From the NCBI GenBank assembly GCA_007125435.1, contig SLDF01000370.1, positions 1 through 24,346 of the forward strand: a stretch of DNA of 24,346 nucleotides, read 5' to 3'. The notes beneath the pieces are model-generated. The model saw only the letters and a program-made list of their open reading frames with translations, searched no databases and had not been told where the DNA came from. Of the stretch, positions 21,824 through 24,346 are shown one piece after another. Position 1 is the first letter of the stretch, and every line of letters starts with the position of its first letter. The DNA comes from Saprospiraceae bacterium. GTDB taxonomy: Bacteria > Bacteroidota > Bacteroidia > Chitinophagales > Saprospiraceae. The translations under genes and the position numbers were made by a program.

Positions 21824-22618
21824 ATGATAGATCGCACACTCTTATACCAATGCTCAAAACATGATACTGTATCCTATCTTTTTGGCACAATACACATTAT
21901 GGATGAGGATATCATGGCCATTGCAGATGCAGTTATACCATATGTAAAAAAGTGTGATGCTTTTGCTATGGAGCTTGATATGACAGATGGTGCAGCTATC
22001 AGCGCCAAAATGTTCGAACTAAATAGGCAATTGAATTGGTCATATAGGCTTGAGTTTACTGGCAAGAAGTATGATAAGGTCAGAAACATTATTTTCAAAA
22101 GTTTTGGAATTGACATTTCATCAATTGATTCCGTCCCACCGATGCATCTTATTCAATTTCTACAGGCACAGGTTTTAGCTAAAGACGATACAAGAAGTTT
22201 GGATGAATACCTTAAAATGAAAGCTTCTTCATTTGACATTGAAGCTTTCTACCTTGAGTCTATCGAAGAACAATTAAATACTTATAAAGCCTTAGTCGAG
22301 GGTACAAACCATAGAAGAGCATTTAAACAGTTTGTTTCAAAAGTGTCTTCATCCAGGAAAAATATAGAATCTCTTTTAAAAGCGTATAAGAAAATGAATA
22401 TTAAAGCCTTATACCTGTCCACAAAGAAAAGTGTTGGTAAACATAAGGGATTACTCATTTATAAAAGAAATAAAATCATGGCGAACCGTTTTGATGAATT
22501 AGCCACATCTTCATCATTGTTTGCAGGAGTTGGTGCGGCTCATTTACCCGGTAAGCATGGTATGCTTAGAATACTCAAGCGAAAGGGCTACCGTATTAAA
22601 CCTGTTAGGTTCGAATAG
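21824..22618 (+). CDS. TraB/GumN family protein
   Basis: A 264-aa member of the TraB/GumN (PrgY-like) family, proposed to have a metalloprotease-like fold with two GxxH-type motifs. The first is SYLFGTIHIMDEDI (17-30, His24), followed by the acidic motif FAMELDM (47-53). The second is GVGAAHLPGKHGMLRILKRKGY near the C-terminus (His240). The substrate is unknown for most members. Many relatives carry a signal peptide, but this one starts MIDRTLLYQCSKHD, with no hydrophobic leader, so it appears cytoplasmic. A shorter start is excluded because the conserved region begins by residue 6. It starts 5 bp beyond the lrp terminator T-tract and ends 4 bp before the convergent MATE gene. Confidence 0.85.
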   Translation: MIDRTLLYQCSKHDTVSYLFGTIHIMDEDIMAIADAVIPYVKKCDAFAMELDMTDGAAISAKMFELNRQLNWSYRLEFTGKKYDKVRNIIFKSFGIDISSIDSVPPMHLIQFLQAQVLAKDDTRSLDEYLKMKASSFDIEAFYLESIEEQLNTYKALVEGTNHRRAFKQFVSKVSSSRKNIESLLKAYKKMNIKALYLSTKKSVGKHKGLLIYKRNKIMANRFDELATSSSLFAGVGAAHLPGKHGMLRILKRKGYRIKPVRFE

Positions 22619-22622
22619 AGAA

Positions 22623-23957
22623 TCATTTCTTTGATAGCTGTACGGCTACGATTCTTCTGAACCTCGATGTTAATAGAACGGCAGATGCTGTGAGACCAAG
22701 TAAAAACCCTATCCATATACCCTTAGCACCAAGATCAAAGTGGAAAGCTAATATATAGCCGGCTGGTATACCTATTACCCAATATGCTATAGCAACAAAA
22801 ACAGTAGGAATTCTTACATCTTGTAAACCTCGAAGAATGCCTACACTGACGGCTTGCACAGCATCTGAAAGCTGAAACATAGCGGCCAAAATCAGTAAAG
22901 TAGTCGCTAAGGCGATCACATCTGTCTCTTTATTAAAAAGTTGTACCAGAGAGGTTTTAAATGAGATGAAAATGATGGCGCTGGTCACGCCTAGAATCAT
23001 GGATAAAACAATAACGCCTTTGCCCACATCGCGAACCATATACCAATCTCCTTTGCCATAATTATTACCAATCCTGATAGCACCCGCGCCGGATAGACCC
23101 AATGCAATAACAAATGATGTTGACGCCAGGCTAAGAGCAATCTGGTGTGCAGCAAGTGCTTGTGCACTTATCCAACCTACCATAATACCAGATACAGAGA
23201 ACGCCCATGACTCCAGACCATATTGAGCACTGCTAGGAATTCCAATTTTTAAGACTTTAATGATGATACCTTTCCTCAGCCTAAAGTGCTCTTTCCAGTT
23301 CCTAAAATACATTTCGAGTCTGGAATGCTTAAGTAAGCTAATAGCCATCAATAAAAACAAAACAACCCTACTGATAAATGTTGCCCATCCTGCTCCTTCC
23401 AGTTCCATCCTAGGGAATCCCCACTTGCCATAGATCAAAACGTAGTTTAGAAAGATATTAAGTGGTATAGTGTATATACTGAGCAGCATAGGCAAACGGG
23501 TAACCTCAACACCATCTGCAAACTGCTTCAATGCTAAAAAAAGTAGCATAGGAACTAATGACCATCCAATGATTTTTAGGTAGGGTTTTGCGACTAAAGC
23601 CACACCTTCATCCTGACCAAGATAAAATATCAAATCTGCACCAAGAGATAAAGCCAAAGCTAGTAGAAAAGCAATGATGCCGCAAATAATAGTTGCATTA
23701 ATCAATATATCGACTGCTTCTTTAGTGTCATTTTTGCCAATTCCTGCTGCAATGAGAGGCGCAATGGCCATAGTAAGACCCATGCCTAATACAAAAGGAA
23801 TGGTAACAATGCTATTGACAAGAGAATTGGCTGCTAATAAATCAGAGTGAATAGTACCTACCATAGCAGCATCAATGACGCCCATAAGAATCTGGACAAG
23901 ATTAGCCACCATGAGCGGCAAAGCCAGAATAATGGTTCTCGATAGTGTCGATTTCAT
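22623..23957 (-). CDS. MATE family efflux transporter
   Basis: A 444-aa multidrug and toxic compound extrusion transporter, expected to have 12 transmembrane helices and to export cationic compounds using a Na+ or H+ gradient. The opening LSRTIILALPLMVANLVQ, then LMGVIDAAMVGTI and GMGLTMAIAPLIAAGIGKND, are family blocks of the first bundle. The second half repeats the pattern with GIPSSAQYGLESWAFSVSGIMVGWI and ALGLSGAGAIRIGNNYGKGD. Twelve hydrophobic stretches fit the length, near that of NorM. I start at the ATG at 23957; the frame extends 7 codons to a TTG at 23978. Substrate unknown. A possible promoter lies about 80 bp upstream. Confidence 0.92.
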   Translation of the reverse strand: MKSTLSRTIILALPLMVANLVQILMGVIDAAMVGTIHSDLLAANSLVNSIVTIPFVLGMGLTMAIAPLIAAGIGKNDTKEAVDILINATIICGIIAFLLALALSLGADLIFYLGQDEGVALVAKPYLKIIGWSLVPMLLFLALKQFADGVEVTRLPMLLSIYTIPLNIFLNYVLIYGKWGFPRMELEGAGWATFISRVVLFLLMAISLLKHSRLEMYFRNWKEHFRLRKGIIIKVLKIGIPSSAQYGLESWAFSVSGIMVGWISAQALAAHQIALSLASTSFVIALGLSGAGAIRIGNNYGKGDWYMVRDVGKGVIVLSMILGVTSAIIFISFKTSLVQLFNKETDVIALATTLLILAAMFQLSDAVQAVSVGILRGLQDVRIPTVFVAIAYWVIGIPAGYILAFHFDLGAKGIWIGFLLGLTASAVLLTSRFRRIVAVQLSKK

Positions 23958-24037
23958 AGCATTGATGATTACAGCCAATCCCTTTAGCCCGCATAAGGCA
24001 AAATAGATGCATTATACTTCTTGATAAAGAAATTTGA

Positions 24038-24045
24038 CAAAAATA
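24038..24045 (-). promoter_or_regulatory. Possible -7 element for the MATE gene
   Basis: TATTTTTG on the minus strand (24045 to 24038) matches TAnnTTTG about 80 bp before the ATG at 23957. The nearest TTTG is 26 bp further upstream, too far for a good -33 box. Confidence 0.3.
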
Positions 24046-24156
24046 AAATGAAGCTGCGAAGATATCATATTCAAAATTGAGGACTATTAATTTTTAATAA
24101 GTTTAATAGGAATGATGAGATAGGATGGAAAATGTCAAAAGATAAAAGGAGTATTA

Positions 24157-24213
24157 TAAAAGAGCCAAGGCAAAAGGTAAAAGAGCCAAGGCAAAAGATA
24201 AAAGAGTCAAAAG
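24157..24213. repeat. 21-bp tandem repeat
   Basis: Units at 24157-24177 and 24178-24198 are identical except for the last base, and a partial third unit runs to 24213. The unit is built from TAAAAGAG and CCAAGGCAAAAG. A degenerate fragment lies at 24135-24151. No coding frame is supported across it. Confidence 0.8.
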
Positions 24214-24266
24214 TCTTAATGTCTGAAGGTCGGAATGAGCTTTGAGGCATAGGCATTAACAAAGCC

Positions 24267-24301
24267 TCAAGCTTCAAGTCTCAAGCCTCAAGCTCCAAGC
24301 A
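24267..24301. repeat. 7-bp tandem repeat (TCAAGYY)
   Basis: Five consecutive heptamers, TCAAGCT, TCAAGTC, TCAAGCC, TCAAGCT and CCAAGCA, run from 24267 to 24301. Read on the other strand this is a GCTTGAG-like tract, which I recall as common between genes in some Bacteroidota. Confidence 0.8.
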
Positions 24302-24346
24302 ATCGACATAGCATTACTGGAAATACGAACAGTTATTTTACCTGAA

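Larger units (their letters stand above)
23958..24346. other. 389-bp right-edge stretch without a called gene
   Basis: Contains a possible MATE promoter and the two tandem repeat tracts. The last 45 bp stay open in some frames to the window edge, but too little is visible to call a partial gene. Confidence 0.5.

Noticed and set aside
24157..24301. CRISPR array
   Set aside because: The repeats are directly adjacent with no unique spacers and there are no cas genes.
24302..24346. Partial gene at the right edge
   Set aside because: About 15 codons are open in more than one frame and none gives a recognisable protein end.

Overview
The window looks like a chromosomal segment of a Bacteroidota bacterium, probably near Saprospiria or Cytophagia. 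Three lines of evidence support this. It is AT-rich and has few Shine-Dalgarno sequences. Matches to the Bacteroidota housekeeping promoter -7 element TAnnTTTG recur upstream of genes in the correct orientation. The gene families also fit: GlmM with a KSNTEP loop, CcmC with a large N-terminal extracytoplasmic domain, a CcmD-like protein, DUF4260, a zinc-less ROK protein and periplasmic GH65 and GH20 enzymes. The family-level placement is inference.

Layout. 223-2755 (minus): glmM then a cysteine desulfurase, an operon with a 4-bp gap. 3048-3785 (plus): a SAM methyltransferase, tail-to-tail with cmk (minus), which lies downstream of a secreted GH65 glycoside hydrolase (minus). 6694-7254 (plus): a YqgE/AlgH protein. 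7678-10787 (plus): an ABC-F ATPase overlapping an RlmI-like rRNA methyltransferase by 1 nt. 11270-12361 (plus): a ROK-family sugar kinase-like protein. 12433-13087 (minus): a HigB/HigA-type toxin-antitoxin pair. 13197-13556 (minus): a DUF4260 membrane protein. 14026-17153 (plus): a secreted GH20 beta-N-acetylhexosaminidase and a saccharopine-dehydrogenase-like reductase. 17181-20935 (plus): ccmB, ccmC, a ccmD-like gene and glutamate dehydrogenase, ending at a strong terminator. 21271-22618 (plus): an Lrp/AsnC regulator and a TraB/GumN protein, tail-to-tail with a MATE transporter (minus).

How the genes work together. GlmM makes glucosamine-1-phosphate for peptidoglycan. The GH20 enzyme and possibly the ROK protein would recover amino sugars, and GH65 would act on alpha-glucosides outside the cytoplasm. 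CcmB, CcmC and the CcmD-like protein are heme-handling parts of cytochrome c maturation; CcmA is not in the window. Lrp next to glutamate dehydrogenase suggests amino-acid-responsive control of nitrogen metabolism.

The least explained material is intergenic. Three structured repeats (7391-7534, 10813-10972, 13829-13937) appear to form one family: they share a short core motif but have different stems and swapped hairpin modules, and one carries a perfect 42-bp palindrome. A separate MITE-like element of about 204 bp with 24-bp imperfect terminal inverted repeats lies between ccmB and ccmC. The right edge carries 21-bp and 7-bp tandem repeats. I see no CRISPR array, tRNA, rRNA, transposase or clear novel defence system.
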